Source: Ailurus styani
Lineage: Eukaryota; Chordata; Mammalia; Carnivora; Ailuridae
DNA: 64,000 nt
Assembly: GCA_002007465.1 (NCBI GenBank)
Contig: LNAC01000039.1
Coordinates: 2,946,975-3,010,974 of the forward strand
Direction: 5' to 3'
This document shows, one piece after another, positions 1 to 9,905 of the stretch. The position numbers and the translations under genes are program-made. The notes under the pieces are model-generated. The model was not told where the DNA came from, ran no database searches, and worked only from the letters and a program-made list of their open reading frames with translations. Each line of letters begins with the position of its first letter. Position 1 is the first letter of the stretch.

Positions 1-1131
1 CCTCCTGTGAAACAGAAAGCTTTCCCTAAATGTTAACACTCAAAACCTACTAGTTACTGTTAAATAAGCTATTAGGGCCTGGCAGTTCCATTAGCTTTAA
101 GATTATCACTTGTCATACAACCTAGTACAGCGCAACATAAAATGCCTCGAAAAGAATCTATATTATTTTGGGTTCTAATCCCATGTGTTTAATGGGAAAA
201 GATTTAGGACTAAAAGCGAATGGACCAGCTACCTCACAACTACCTACTAGACTTAATCCTTCATACTTGCACTTTTTCCGCCATAAACAGGAAACTCCAA
301 AGAAAAGGAAACAGAGAACAGCCTATTTTTGCTAAGGGGAATAACGGCATTGCTTCCAACCCCACACTATTAGTGAACAAATGAAAAAGCAACAAGGGGA
401 AAGGGACGGGGGGGAGGGGCGGCTGGTGAGCTCAGCTGGGAGTCCAAAGCATGCCACCCAGATCAGACGGTGCCCAAAACATCTGTAACGACAGCTGCAA
501 ACAGGGAAACCGGGGTGTGAGGGAAGAGGGCCATGGCTAAGCGGCCCAGAGTTGTGCCTGCACGTTCGGCTTCCTCCTTTGCCAACTCTTCTCTCACCTC
601 CCAACTCCCCTCCTCCCCATCCCATTCTGCTCCCTCCATATAGAAAAATAACCAATAAAATCAGAGGCAGAGAAGACAAAGAGGCTGCAAGGAGCGCCCA
701 GAACAATGGGTGAGAGGGAGCAAAGAGAAACTCCTGAAAAAGACAATGAAACGGGGATGGAGAGGAGCCCCAAGAGGAACCGAAGGAGAAACACCGCGGA
801 GCCCGGGCCCCGCCAGCGGCGGACGCCTGGACGCGAGGCTCGGCCGGGCTGGCTGGATCACCCCGANNNNNNNNNNNNNNNNNNNNNNNNNNNNNNNNNN
901 NNNNNNNNNNNNNNNNNNNNNNNNNNNNNNNNNNNNNNNNNNNNNNNNNNNNNNNNNNNNNNNNNNNNNNNNNNNNNNNNNNNNNNNNNNNNNNNNNNNN
1001 NNNNNNNNNNNNNNNNNNNGGGCTGGCTGGATCACCCCGACGCTGGGGGGCTGGGCTGGGCGGGGGCGGCGCGGCCCAGAGGGGCTGGCGGGGCCTGCGC
1101 GGGTCCGCGGGCAGCTGCCGGCAGGACTCAC
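1..1131 (-). other. SEC63: SEC63 intron 1 (5' part), interrupted by an assembly gap
   Basis: This stretch lies downstream of SEC63 coding exon 1 on the minus strand and so is the first part of intron 1. The donor reads GTGAGT at 1131-1126. The part next to the exon is GC-rich and belongs to the CpG island, and the part below about 700 is ordinary AT-rich intron. Exon 2 is not in the window, and no second SEC63 exon or SINE was found here. A 153-N gap lies at 867-1019. Confidence 0.85.
867..1019. other. Assembly gap (153 N) with identical flanks
   Basis: All bases from 867 to 1019 are N. The 21 bases before the gap (846-866) are identical to the 21 bases after it (1020-1040), beginning GGGCTGGCTGG and ending ACCCCGA. 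Contig ends that overlap but were not merged would produce this, so the true missing length may be zero. The GC-rich CpG island context is a usual place for such breaks. Confidence 0.95.
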
Positions 1132-1255
1132 CGGCATTCTGGTCTCGGGGCCAGAGGTAGTATGTGGCCGGGATCACGATGAGCCCCACGAATGAGGTGA
1201 GGAAGTAGAAGAATGTGTTCCCGCTGTCATCGTACTGGAACTGCTGTCCCGCCAT
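1132..1255 (-). CDS. SEC63: SEC63 coding exon 1 (N-terminus of Sec63 translocation factor)
   Basis: Minus-strand ATG at 1255-1253 opens a 41-codon exon starting MAGQQFQYDD and ending PRDQNA plus one base, then a canonical GTGAGT donor. I recognise this as the N-terminus of mammalian SEC63. The split codon (G plus the next exon) fits the Glu that follows in the known protein. SEC63 is a multi-pass ER membrane protein with a lumenal J domain. It works with SEC61 and SEC62 and recruits BiP for post-translational and some co-translational import. The exon holds the short cytosolic N-terminus and the first hydrophobic segment (about residues 14-34, including FFYFLTSFVGLIVIPATYY). The start has a strong Kozak context, GCCATGG. 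The open frame runs on across the intron and gap to about 332, but that part is not coding. The rest of the gene lies beyond position 1 on the minus strand. Confidence 0.96.
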
Positions 1256-1660
1256 GGCACCCCCCCCTCCGCCTCTCTCTTCTCACCAACGCCGCCACGA
1301 CCCCGCTCTGCGCTCGAGCACCCAGCACCCCGGCCCTCTGTGGCGTAGCTCGGACGCTGCCGCCGCCTCTCCTCCCCGCCCCCACGGTACTCTCACGGAC
1401 ACGCGCCGCCACCGCCGCTGCCGTCGCCAGCTCTCGCGAGAAGAAACAGTTCCCGCCCCGCTCGGTTTTTCCCTCCTTCTGCCTCTCCCCGACACACTCG
1501 CTAAGGCAGACGTGGCGCGCGCAGCCGTGGAACTCTGCGAAGTCCCGCCCTTGATCCCGCCCCCAAGCCATAGCCCCTCCCCCTCGCACTTCTGTAGCTC
1601 CTCCCCAGAGCCCCGCCCCTAGCCTTAGCGTTCCGCCGCTCTCCCAGCCTTTTCTCCTCT
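1256..1660 (-). promoter_or_regulatory. SEC63: SEC63 CpG-island promoter and 5' UTR
   Basis: The block upstream of the SEC63 start is very CpG-rich and has no TATA box at a plausible position, as expected for a housekeeping promoter. GC boxes of the CCGCCC/CCCCGCCCC type occur near 1453, 1545-1562 and 1608-1620. A perfect TCTCGCGAGA palindrome lies at 1432-1441. The transcription start cannot be fixed from sequence and probably falls between the palindrome and the ATG. The island (about 760-1640, gap included) could fire in both directions, but I see no exon on the plus strand. Confidence 0.8.
1432..1441. promoter_or_regulatory. TCTCGCGAGA palindrome (BANP-type CGCG element)
   Basis: A perfect 10-base palindrome, TCTCGCGAGA, lies about 180 bases upstream of the SEC63 start codon in the CpG island. 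This motif is established as a strong methylation-sensitive activator site bound by BANP (earlier linked to Kaiso/ZBTB33) in housekeeping promoters. The match is exact, but its use here is inferred. Confidence 0.7.
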
Positions 1661-3475
1661 CCCTCCTTCCCAGCGTCCCACCAGGGCTCTCGGGGGTTCA
1701 TTTTAGGGGGTCCCACCAGAGACCCGCGAAACAGTGAGTGCGCATGGTTCACCTGGCTGCTCCTGGAGCCGCAGCTTTTCCGAGCAGAGCTGAGGCTTCC
1801 TTGCCTCTCCCTTCTCCCATCCTTACCTCACCTTGTCCGCCCTCTCACTTATTTAATTTCCCCGGTTGACAATAACATTCCTTTAGGTTCCAGATCCGTT
1901 CCTCCAGTTCCCACATTTTGAAAACAAGGATCATTCAGAATTGGGAGACGCAGTGGGTGGTAGTGGAGGGGGGGGTTGTTGTGGTTTGCAAAGTAATGTT
2001 TGCTACCAGAAGACTGCGACCTACACGGCGCCCATTTTGCAGATGCAGGTTCCCCAAGCCGTTGGAGCTGATGATCTACCCATCCCAGAGGCAATACTTT
2101 TAGACGCCAGGTCGCCAGTGTTTTCTTCGACCCAGGCGGTAGGTTAAGACCTTTACTGCTTTATATCATTTAATCGTCATTTAAACTCCTTGGAATAAAT
2201 CAAAGCATGCTCGCTCTCCAGATGAGGATGTTGAGGCCCAGAGAGATGCCCTAAAGTCATGCACAGTAAAGAAAGGTCTTTGGATTCAAACTCAGATCAC
2301 TCCGATTCCATAAAGCCAATGCCCTTAGCCACCACCTCATCATGGACCTTAACACTTCCCTCAGAGCAACGGGCTCTCCTTGCAAGGGGTCGACATGCTC
2401 CGGCTTCAAAAGGGATGGCTAGGGAAGCTGTTCTTCTCAGGAGCCTCTCCCTTGGCTGTGTCTGAGATCCCAGAGGCCAGAGTCAGGTGAGCTGGGAGAG
2501 AGAGGACTGGTGCCCTAGTCTGGGAATCACCCCCACGGTCCCACTGCAGCCCTGCCTGAGGCCTATCCCAGTGTCTCCTTCGCCCCTCTATGGATCAAAA
2601 GGAAAGACCCACTCCACCTACCTCACAGAGTGGTTGTGAAGATTAAAGGGAATTACAGTGAAAATGCTTTGAAAAACGTAATAAGCCAATACCATACATT
2701 ACACTATTTTTTAAAACATGTTTTAAGACTACTATTTACTAACTTACTTTCAATATGCCTTCCGTTGTTGGAAGAGAAATCTGGTCACGTGTCTTTTATT
2801 TTGTGTCCTCAAAACTAGCATTTATCATAATCGGTAAAGCTTTTCTTCATAATGGATTATTTTCACATGTACTGTCTCTTCCCTTTCAAGTGTCCTACCT
2901 ACCCATTTTGAAAGAACATTTTTTTAAAAATCCTCTTCTCTGCATCTCCCTCCTCACTTTTTTCTATGTAAAGTTTTCAAAAGCTATATTAGAGGTGAAA
3001 AAATAAAAGAGAAGTGAGGATTGAACTATGAAATCAGCAACGGCAGTCTGATTACCCCAATGCAGATATGCACAGAACAACTTGCCTTGCTTCAGAAACA
3101 AATTAACTATAAAATTGGCTCAACTGAAGTGGGTAGGTTCCTGAAGTTTCTTCTGTTTATGTTGAATTTGTTATTAAGTCTTCCCAGGTTTTAACAATGC
3201 TGAACAGGTTATTTTTTATTACTCTGATTACACATTTCCTCAGCACTTGTGCAAAGATAATACATCAGTTTTATAATCTTGTGACAATATAAATTATTGA
3301 TGATAAATATTCTGACTTTTTTCCTACAGGAATAATCTTTTCACTGCAGCTTTGGGATCATGCATAAGAGGGGCTTGAACAGAACTGAACCATGAAATAC
3401 TTTGAACAAATCATATTTGTTTGCTAAACTCCAGACCAATGTAAAACATGATTTTTTAAGCAGATTAAAGATTGT
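1661..3475. other. Intergenic DNA with MIR fragments, no gene
   Basis: Between the SEC63 island and the first SINE I see only diverged repeat fragments. A MIR lies in minus orientation at about 2160-2340 (the CCAGATGAGGA and CCCAGAGAG core). A short MIR 3' part on the plus strand lies at about 2610-2700. The rest is unique-looking AT-rich sequence without splice-site or coding signals. Confidence 0.5.
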
Positions 3476-3630
3476 GAAGGGAGGTGTTGGAAAGATATCA
3501 GGGCTTGATTAGGCTCAACTCTGAAATCATGAAAACAACTTTAACAAGGGATTGAGGGCTGTGGTTTGCCCTTTAGTATTGGAAGCAGATCTGTATTTTG
3601 GCTCCTCTCTTTTCATAGGTATCTTCTGAT
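3476..3630. repeat. Diverged repeat unit, copy A
   Basis: This segment is homologous to 4968-5038 plus 5249-5330. Shared stretches include GAAGGGA, TTGGAAAGAT, GCTCAACTC, CATGAAAACAA and the TAGTATTGG/AAGTATTGG to TTTTGG region. It is either an old local duplication or two copies of an interspersed repeat that I cannot name. Confidence 0.6.
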
Positions 3631-3647
3631 TTTAAGGATAGAAAAAT

Positions 3648-3843
3648 GGGGCACCTGGGTAGCTCAGTGGGTTAAAACCTCTGCCTTCAGCTCAGGTCAT
3701 GATCTCAGGGTCCTGGGATTAAGGCCCGCATCAGGATCTCTGCTCAGCAGGGAGGCTGCTTCCTCCTCTCTCTCTGCCTGCCTCTCTGCCTACTTGTGAT
3801 CTCTCGCTCTCTCTCAAATAAATAAAGTCTTAAAAAAAAAAAA
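3648..3843 (+). repeat. CAN SINE (tRNA-Lys-derived)
   Basis: It has the GGGGCACCTGGGTAGCTCAG head, the GGTCATGATCTCAGGGTCCTGGG box region, a pyrimidine-rich middle and a poly-A tail. A 9-base target duplication GGATAGAAA flanks it at 3636-3644 and 3845-3853. Confidence 0.95.
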
Positions 3844-4450
3844 GGGATAGAAAGACATTTTATCCTAGAACTTAAGGTTACTGAACCTAAATAAACTCGG
3901 ATCATCCAAATCATTTTAATGAATTATTTAATAATAGTAAGTGAATATGGTAGAACCAGGTCTACAAACACATTTTGTTCTTAATCTAACAGCATGTTTT
4001 AAAGGGCACTTTTGTATTATCTATATGTCTTTAAATTAATATTTTAATCATCTTCATTACAATTGCTAGGCATATCATTCCTCTCAAATATAGAAATCCT
4101 GACTATTTTTAGGTTCTTTGTAATAATTTACTTTTTCTTTTAGAATAAATCTGTCCTTCATTCCAAATCATCCCCATACTGCTGGTGTTGACTTACATTT
4201 ATACATAGCAAAATACATTTGTGTGGCCATAATCAATATTATTTAATTTTCCATTTAATGGAATTAGCCTCAAAGAGATTGGAAAGACCTGAATTAATTA
4301 GGTAGGGACAAGCAATTATTTCTAGTCTTTTCTCTTTCCCCAACCCTACAATAACCTTCACTGCCAAAACCTAACAAATCATCTTTAATGTTAAACCCCT
4401 TATCACTTTGTTTCAGACTTAGGATTTTCCTTCATTAAGAGCTAACTCTC

Positions 4451-4650
4451 AGGTGCATAAGATGGCTCAGTCTGTTAAGTGTCTGACTCTTGTTTTCAGC
4501 TCATAATTTCAGGCTCACGATCTCAGGGTCATGAGATCAAGCCCCACATGGAGCTTGATGCTCAGTGGGGAGTCTGCTTGAGATTCTCTCCCTCTGGCCC
4601 TCCCCCTGCACACATGCTCTCTCTCTAAAGTAAATAAAAATTTTTTAAAA
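4451..4650 (+). repeat. CAN SINE, older copy
   Basis: A diverged head (AGGTGCATAAGATGGCTCAG) and the core GATCTCAGGGTCATGAGATCAAG are visible, with an A-rich tail. Imperfect target repeats GAGCTAACTCTC and GAGTTAATTCTC lie at 4439-4450 and 4651-4662. Confidence 0.85.
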
Positions 4651-4967
4651 GAGTTAATTCTCTTCTAAGACAAATTAACCAATTCTTTTTTATTTGTCCC
4701 TAACAGAGATGAAGAGTTACACCCATAGTAATGACAAATCATTAAACATTACATTAAACTTGGTAATCAACAAAGTAAAATTTGTACAAGACTTATGATT
4801 TACAAAAAGCTTCCACAACATTATTACAGTTAAAATTTCAGATCGTGACCTACATGTTGGAACTTTGACTAGATGAAATGTATCAAACCATTTTAATCCT
4901 TTCATTCCTACTCCTGTAAGGCCCTCAGAATGCAATGAAACCCCAGTCTTATACTTGGAGAGGATAT

Positions 4968-5330
4968 GAAGGGAAGTGTGGGTTGGAAAGATGTTAGTGC
5001 TTGATAATGCTCAACTCCAGAACCATGAAAACAATTTTTTAAAAATATTTTATTTATATGATTCGAGGGAGAGAAAGCATGAGTGAGAGAGAGCATGCGC
5101 AGTGGGGAGGGGCAGAGGGAGAAGCAGACTCCCCACGGAGCAGGGAGCCGGATGTGGGGCTTGATCCCAGGACCCCAGGACCATGACCTGAGCTGAAAGC
5201 AGATGCTTAACCCACTGAGCCACCCAGGCACCCCATGAAAACAATTTTAAAAGAGAAATCGAAGACAGTGGCTTTTCTTAAGTATTGGGAATAGGTCACT
5301 ATTTTGGTTTCTCTCTTCATGAGTATGTTG
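4968..5330. repeat. Diverged repeat unit, copy B, split by a SINE
   Basis: Partner of the 3476-3630 unit. Its two halves (4968-5038 and 5249-5330) are separated by the minus-strand SINE at 5039-5232. The SINE is therefore younger than the duplication event. Confidence 0.6.
5039..5232 (-). repeat. CAN SINE inserted in copy B
   Basis: On the minus strand it reads GGGGTGCCTGGGTGGCTCAGTGG and ends in an A-rich tail. The 16-base target duplication CCATGAAAACAATTTT is perfect at 5023-5038 and 5233-5248. Confidence 0.95.
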
Positions 5331-5417
5331 GCCTTGTCAACATTATTTTATATTCTATCCCTNTTCTCTCTTCATGAGTATGTTGGCCTTGTCAACATTA
5401 TTTCATATTCTATCCCT
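5309..5417. other. 54-base direct duplication around a single N
   Basis: 5309-5362 and 5364-5417 are the same 54 bases with one T/C difference, joined by one N at 5363. This is more easily explained as an unresolved join or an allelic pair than as a natural tandem repeat. Confidence 0.85.
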
Positions 5418-5423
5418 ACTTTT

Positions 5424-5618
5424 ATTTTTTTTAAGATTTTATTTATTTATTTGACAGAGAGAGAGAGATCACAAGTAGGCAGAGAGGCAGGCAGAGAGAG
5501 AGGGAGAAACAGGCTCCCTGCCAAGCAGAGAGCCCGATGCAGGACTTGATCCTAGGACCCTGAGATCATGACCTGAGCAGAAGGCAGAGGCTCAACCCAC
5601 TGAGCCACCCAGGTGCCC
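5424..5618 (-). repeat. CAN SINE
   Basis: Minus-strand copy with the AAATAAAATCTT tail and the GGCACCTGGGTGGCTCAG head. A perfect 15-base target duplication TCTATCCCTACTTTT lies at 5409-5423 and 5619-5633. The left one overlaps the end of the 54-base duplication. Confidence 0.95.
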
Positions 5619-5957
5619 TCTATCCCTACTTTTGTGATTACAAAACTGAGAATATATTTTACTAAAACCAATTGTCAGTGATGTCTCCAGAAACTCAGGT
5701 CATTCTTTTATGAATTAATTGTCAACATATCCAAATTGCTTGATTAAAAAATATAATGATTTAACATTGCCCAGTAAGCCATAAAACAGTAAGCTCTTGA
5801 TGAGATTTCCCATGCAGATGGAAATACAACTTGGAAGAATGGCCATAAATAAACAGAAGAGTTCACTATGGGCAAATTTCAAATGTATGTATTTGAGTAA
5901 GAAGGAAAAAAATTCTCATTAGAGTTTAGAACCTCAGTAAAAACATAAATCATCTTG

Positions 5958-6163
5958 GGCGCCTGGGTGGCTCAGTGGGTTAAAGCCGCTGCCTTCGGCT
6001 CAGGTCATGATCCCAGGGTCCTGGGATCGAGGCCCACATCGGGCTCTCTGCTCAGCAGGGAGCCTGCTTCCTCCTCTCTCCTCTCTCTGCCTGCCTCTCT
6101 GCCTACTTGTAATCTCTCTCTCTCTGTCAAATGAATAAATAAAAAATCTTTAAAAAAAAAAAC
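5958..6163 (+). repeat. CAN SINE, young
   Basis: Near-consensus copy opening GGCGCCTGGGTGGCTCAG. A perfect 17-base target duplication, AAACATAAATCATCTTG, lies at 5941-5957 and 6164-6180, which marks a recent insertion. Confidence 0.96.
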
Positions 6164-6189
6164 AAACATAAATCATCTTGTTGAAAAGC

Positions 6190-6480
6190 AAATATTTGTG
6201 GGTCCTGAAGCATATAAAATGGGGAGACCCTAATTAGGAAAAAGAATATAAAATTATGTACAAAAGTTAATATTTACTGTGGACATTGGACAATAATGAT
6301 GTGTTGATGTAGGTTCATCAGTTGTGACAAAGGTACCACTCTATGGGGGGACGTTGATAATGGGAGAGCCTATGCATGAGTGGGGGGCAGAAATTATATG
6401 AGAAATCTCTGTACCTTCCATTCCATTCTGCTGTGAACCTAAATCTGATCTAAAAGAAAATAATAAAGTCTACTAAAAAT
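6190..6480 (+). repeat. L1 3' UTR fragment
   Basis: GTACCACTCTATGG, GTTGATAATGGGAGAG and AAATCTCTGTACCTTCC, followed by TGAACCTAAATCTG and an A-rich end, match my memory of older L1 (L1M-type) 3' ends in sense orientation. Confidence 0.65.
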
Positions 6481-7027
6481 ACTTAATATTATAATAATTA
6501 TAATTGCTATAGGTTTGTACACTACAAAGGAAGAATTCTGATAAATTCTGATAATTCTGATTATTTGCATGATTTCCATCAGGATTTTCTAAAACTATAT
6601 GGTACATTTATAATTGCATATATTGCATATTGAATATATTCCTACTAAGAGAGATTTTCCTTTTTGCTAAGCCTTAATGAGAACCAGATCCTCTGCCTAC
6701 AATTTTAACACCTACTGAGTGGCAGAATTTTCCACAAAGTAGTTTCTGGCTCTGTATATTTCAAACTATGTTTCTCCACTACTACCTATGTACTTCAGGT
6801 GCCAGGCCTCCTGGGATATATTGATATTTCGAATCAAGATGTATCACTCTTTTGTGTTACAATAGGGCATGACTTTGCCCAGAGGGTGAGGTAAAAGGAA
6901 TATTCCTGAAGGTGGTAAAAACTATACACAGAAGTAACTATACACTGTGCAAAGATATCTCCCTAACTCCAAAATGAATGTACCCTCTAACCTCCAAATA
7001 TGCAGATTATTATAAAGAAGAAGTTCA

Positions 7028-7211
7028 GGAGGCGCCTGGGTGGTTCAGTTGGTTAAGCATCTGCCTTCGGCTCAGGTCGTGATCTCAGGGTCCTGGGATC
7101 GAGTCCCTACTGAGTGGGGAGTCTGCTTCTGCCCCTCCTCCCTGCTCATGCTCACTTTCTCTCTTTCTCTTTCTCTCTCTCTCTCTCTTGAATAAATAAA
7201 TGAAACCTTAA
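7028..7211 (+). repeat. CAN SINE with an AAG-expanded tail
   Basis: Head GGCGCCTGGGTGGTTCAGTTGG and core CAGGTCGTGATCTCAGGGTCC are present. The A-rich tail has mutated into the long AAG microsatellite that follows. The likely target pair AGAAGTTCAG/AGAAATTCAG lies on the two sides. Confidence 0.93.
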
Positions 7212-7320
7212 AAAAGAAGAAGAAGAAGAAGAAGAAGAAGAAGAAGAAGAAGAAGAAGAAGAAGAAGAAGAAGAAGAAGAAAAGAAGAAGAAGAAGAAGA
7301 AGAAGAAGAAGAAGAAGAAA
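7212..7320 (+). repeat. (AAG)n microsatellite
   Basis: About 35 AAG units, with one AAAAG interruption near 7280, form the tail of the preceding SINE. In reverse they give a meaningless poly-Phe/Leu open frame. Confidence 0.97.
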
Positions 7321-8160
7321 TTCAGTCATTCAATGTTTAACATCCATGGAGCTCACACACTGTTAGCCAATGTGGGGAATATATGTGTGGGGAATTTAAG
7401 ACAGAGTCTCTGACCTCAGGAAATTAACCTACAATTTAATGAAGAGGCGGTACTATCTCAATAAGTAGCAAAAACTCAAGTAAGGAATTGACAAATGCTA
7501 CAAGAAGTATACTGATAAAAACATTTGCCAAGTTCATAGGAAAGTGGCCTGTCTCTTGTCAGAGAACATCAGAGGGCTTCAAGGAAGAGATGGCAATTGA
7601 GCTAGGCTTCAAAACTTAAATAGAAATTGAATTTAAAAATCCAGAAAGAGCTCAAAGGACGTTTGGAGAATAGCATAAAGTCCAGTCTGTCTGTAAATGG
7701 GACTAACAGAGTTGAAAAAATACTTTTAAGTCCAGCTTCCAGGTTACAAGCTACATATTAGCAATTTTGCTTTTAAAATGAACTTTGTTAAAGGAGTGGA
7801 TGAGTGGGAGACATTGCAATCCCCTTGGGATACCTTACAGAAAGAAAAAAAAAAGGAATGGTTTGAACTAGCATGGTTTAAGGACAGTCCTGCAGGAAAC
7901 AAGAGGGTGAACTAGGTCACCATTTCTATTATTTTCTTCTTTCTTCTCTACCCAGAATATAGTTTCCACTCTTTGATATCAATCAGATCTTCTTAAGATC
8001 GAATACAAAAGTTATGTCCCCAAAAAGGCTTCTTTGACATACCTTACCTCACTTGGCTGGCTCTTCTGTTTCACATCCTGTTCCCCTCTCTCCTTCCCAT
8101 CTTGCTGCCCACCTCTCTTAGGCCTCACGTCTGTTCTCTACACAGAAGTCAGGGATCCTT
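7321..8160. other. Intergenic DNA, no gene seen
   Basis: No coding, RNA or recent-repeat signature was found in most of this stretch. The end (about 8040-8160) is pyrimidine-rich and may be the start of the L2 that continues at 8400. Confidence 0.4.
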
Positions 8161-8164
8161 TTTT

Positions 8165-8400
8165 TTTTTTTCCTCCTTTCAACTTTCGATTTTGAAATAA
8201 TTATAGAGTCACAAAAAAGTTGCAAAAATAGTAGAGAGCAGTCCATGTACCTTTCACTCAGCCTCCTCCAATTGCAACATCTTATATAACTAAAGAACAG
8301 TATCAGAATCAGAAAATTGGCATTGGTACCATCTACAGATCATATTCAGATTTCCCCCACTTTATATACTCACACATCTGGGTGTGTGTATGTTTAAGTT
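8165..8400 (-). repeat. L1 3' UTR fragment, antisense
   Basis: TTTTGAAATAATTATAGA, AGTTGCAAAAATAGTA, CATCTTATATAACTA and TTGGCATTGGTACCAT are typical of the reverse complement of an old L1 3' UTR. Confidence 0.6.
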
Positions 8401-8990
8401 CCTTCAAAATCCTGTAAGATCATTTAAAATCCTCCTTTCTTCAAAATCCTCTACAGTCTTCCTATCTCACTAGAATGAAAGCCGAGAGTCTGGGTCTGCA
8501 AGGTCCTAAGTCATCCACCCTATGCCCCACCTCTCCCAGTCCATGACCACCACTGCCTCCTCATTAACTTATTCCTTCCTATTGTCCACAGGGCCTTTGC
8601 ACATAGTGAGTTTTTCTGTCTGGAATATTCTTCGCTCAGCTATCCCAGTGGTCCCTTTGAAGCCCTCATCATTCAGGTCTCTGATCAAATATTACTTCTT
8701 CAGAGAAGCCTTACCTGATCTCCTTATAAAATAGCCTCTGAGGTGCCTGGGTGGCTCAGCTGGTTGGGTGACTGACCCTTGATTTCAGCTCTGGTCTTGA
8801 TGTCAGGGTCATGAATTCAAGCCCTGATTTGGGCTCCACACTGGGTGTGGAGCCTACTTAATAAAAAAATAAAATAACATTCTCCTTCATTTTCTATCTC
8901 TTTATTTGCTTTTATTTTTCTTCAGGGCATTTCTCACCAAGTAATATATCTATATTGATTTGTTTATTTATTAAATATCTTCCCCCACTA
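8401..8990 (+). repeat. L2 3' region, split by a SINE
   Basis: The sense L2 signature is clear: CAGGGCCTTTGCACAT, TCTGGAATATTCTTC, TCAGGTCTCTGATCAAAT and CAGAGAAGCCTTACCTGA. It continues after the SINE at 8740-8877 with the CTTCAGGGCATTTCTCACCA part. Confidence 0.8.
8740..8877 (+). repeat. CAN SINE, shortened
   Basis: It shows AGGTGCCTGGGTGGCTCAGCTGG and the ATGTCAGGGTCATGAATTCAAG box. The pyrimidine-rich block is missing, and it ends TACTTAATAAAAAAATAAAA. Confidence 0.85.
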
Positions 8991-9000
8991 CTCAATAAAA

Positions 9001-9124
9001 TTATTTTTATTTTTATTTTAGATGTTATTTTTTTAAGTAATCTCTACACCCAGAGTGGGGTGCAAACCCACAGCTGTGAGATCAAGAGTCATATGCTTTA
9101 CTGACTGAGTCAACCAGGTGCCCC
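9001..9124 (-). repeat. CAN SINE, old fragment
   Basis: Read on the minus strand it starts GGGGCACCTGGTTGACTCAG and carries AAGCATATGACTCTTGATCTC. It is short and diverged. Confidence 0.7.
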
Positions 9125-9258
9125 TAAAATTGTTTTTATTTGTTATATTCTATATGTTCTATCTCTTACCTGCTATGTAAATTCATGTTAATCGTTACAA
9201 TCTCAGAAACTATTTTCTGCTTAAACTTGAGTAAAAGCCTGATTAAAATCTTACATTT

Positions 9259-9903
9259 AAAACAAGCTTCAGGAGCACCTGGGTGGCTCAGTGGGTTAAG
9301 CCTCTGCCTTTGGCTCAGGTCATGATCTCGGGGTCTTGGGATCCAGTCCCACATGGGTCTCTCTGCTCAGCAGGGAGCCTGCTTCCCCCTGTCTCTCTGC
9401 CTGCCTACTTATGACCTCTCTCTCTCTCTCTGTCAAATAAACAAATAAATAAAATATTTTTAAAAAATAAATAAAACAAGCTTCAGGGGTGCCTGGGTGG
9501 CTTAGTTGGTTAAACATCTGCCTTCGACTCAGACCTTGGGGTCCTGAGATCAAGCCCAGCATTGGGCTCCCTGCTTAACTGGAACCTGCTTCTCCCTCTC
9601 CCTCTGCCACTCCCCCTGCTTGTGATCTCTCTCTCTCTCTCTCTTTCTCTCTCTGTCAAAAAAATAAATAAAATCTAAAAAATAATAATAATAAAACAAG
9701 CTTCACTGGGACACCTGGGTGGCTCAGTTGATTAAGTGTCTGCCTTCAGCTCAGGTCATGACCCAGGGTCCTGGGATCAAGCCCCATATCAGGCTCCCTG
9801 CTCAGTGGTGGGTCCTGCTTCTCCCTCTCCCTCTGCTGCTGCCCCTCCTTGTATGACAAATAAATAAATAAAATATTTTTAAAAATAAATAAAACAAGCT
9901 TCA
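9259..9903 (+). repeat. Stack of three head-to-tail CAN SINEs at one target site
   Basis: Three plus-strand SINEs lie at 9273-9472, 9487-9692 and 9707-9890. The sequence AAAACAAGCTTCA occurs four times, before each and after the last (9259, 9473, 9693, 9891). The copies differ in head, core and tail, so they look like separate insertions into the same target rather than one triplicated unit. The last target copy runs into unique sequence, CTGACTC. Confidence 0.92.
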
Positions 9904-9905
9904 CT

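Noticed and set aside
332..1255. 307-codon minus-strand frame covering SEC63 exon 1
   Set aside because: Only the first 41 codons are coding. A canonical donor follows, the known protein continues with a different sequence, and the frame passes through 153 N.
1213..1622. Frames of 113-135 codons in the SEC63 CpG island
   Set aside because: GC-rich composition removes stops by chance. The sequences are low-complexity Pro/Arg/Ser with no family resemblance, and they lie over the promoter.
7072..7329. 85-codon frame with long poly-Leu and poly-Phe
   Set aside because: It is the reverse translation of an AAG microsatellite and a SINE.
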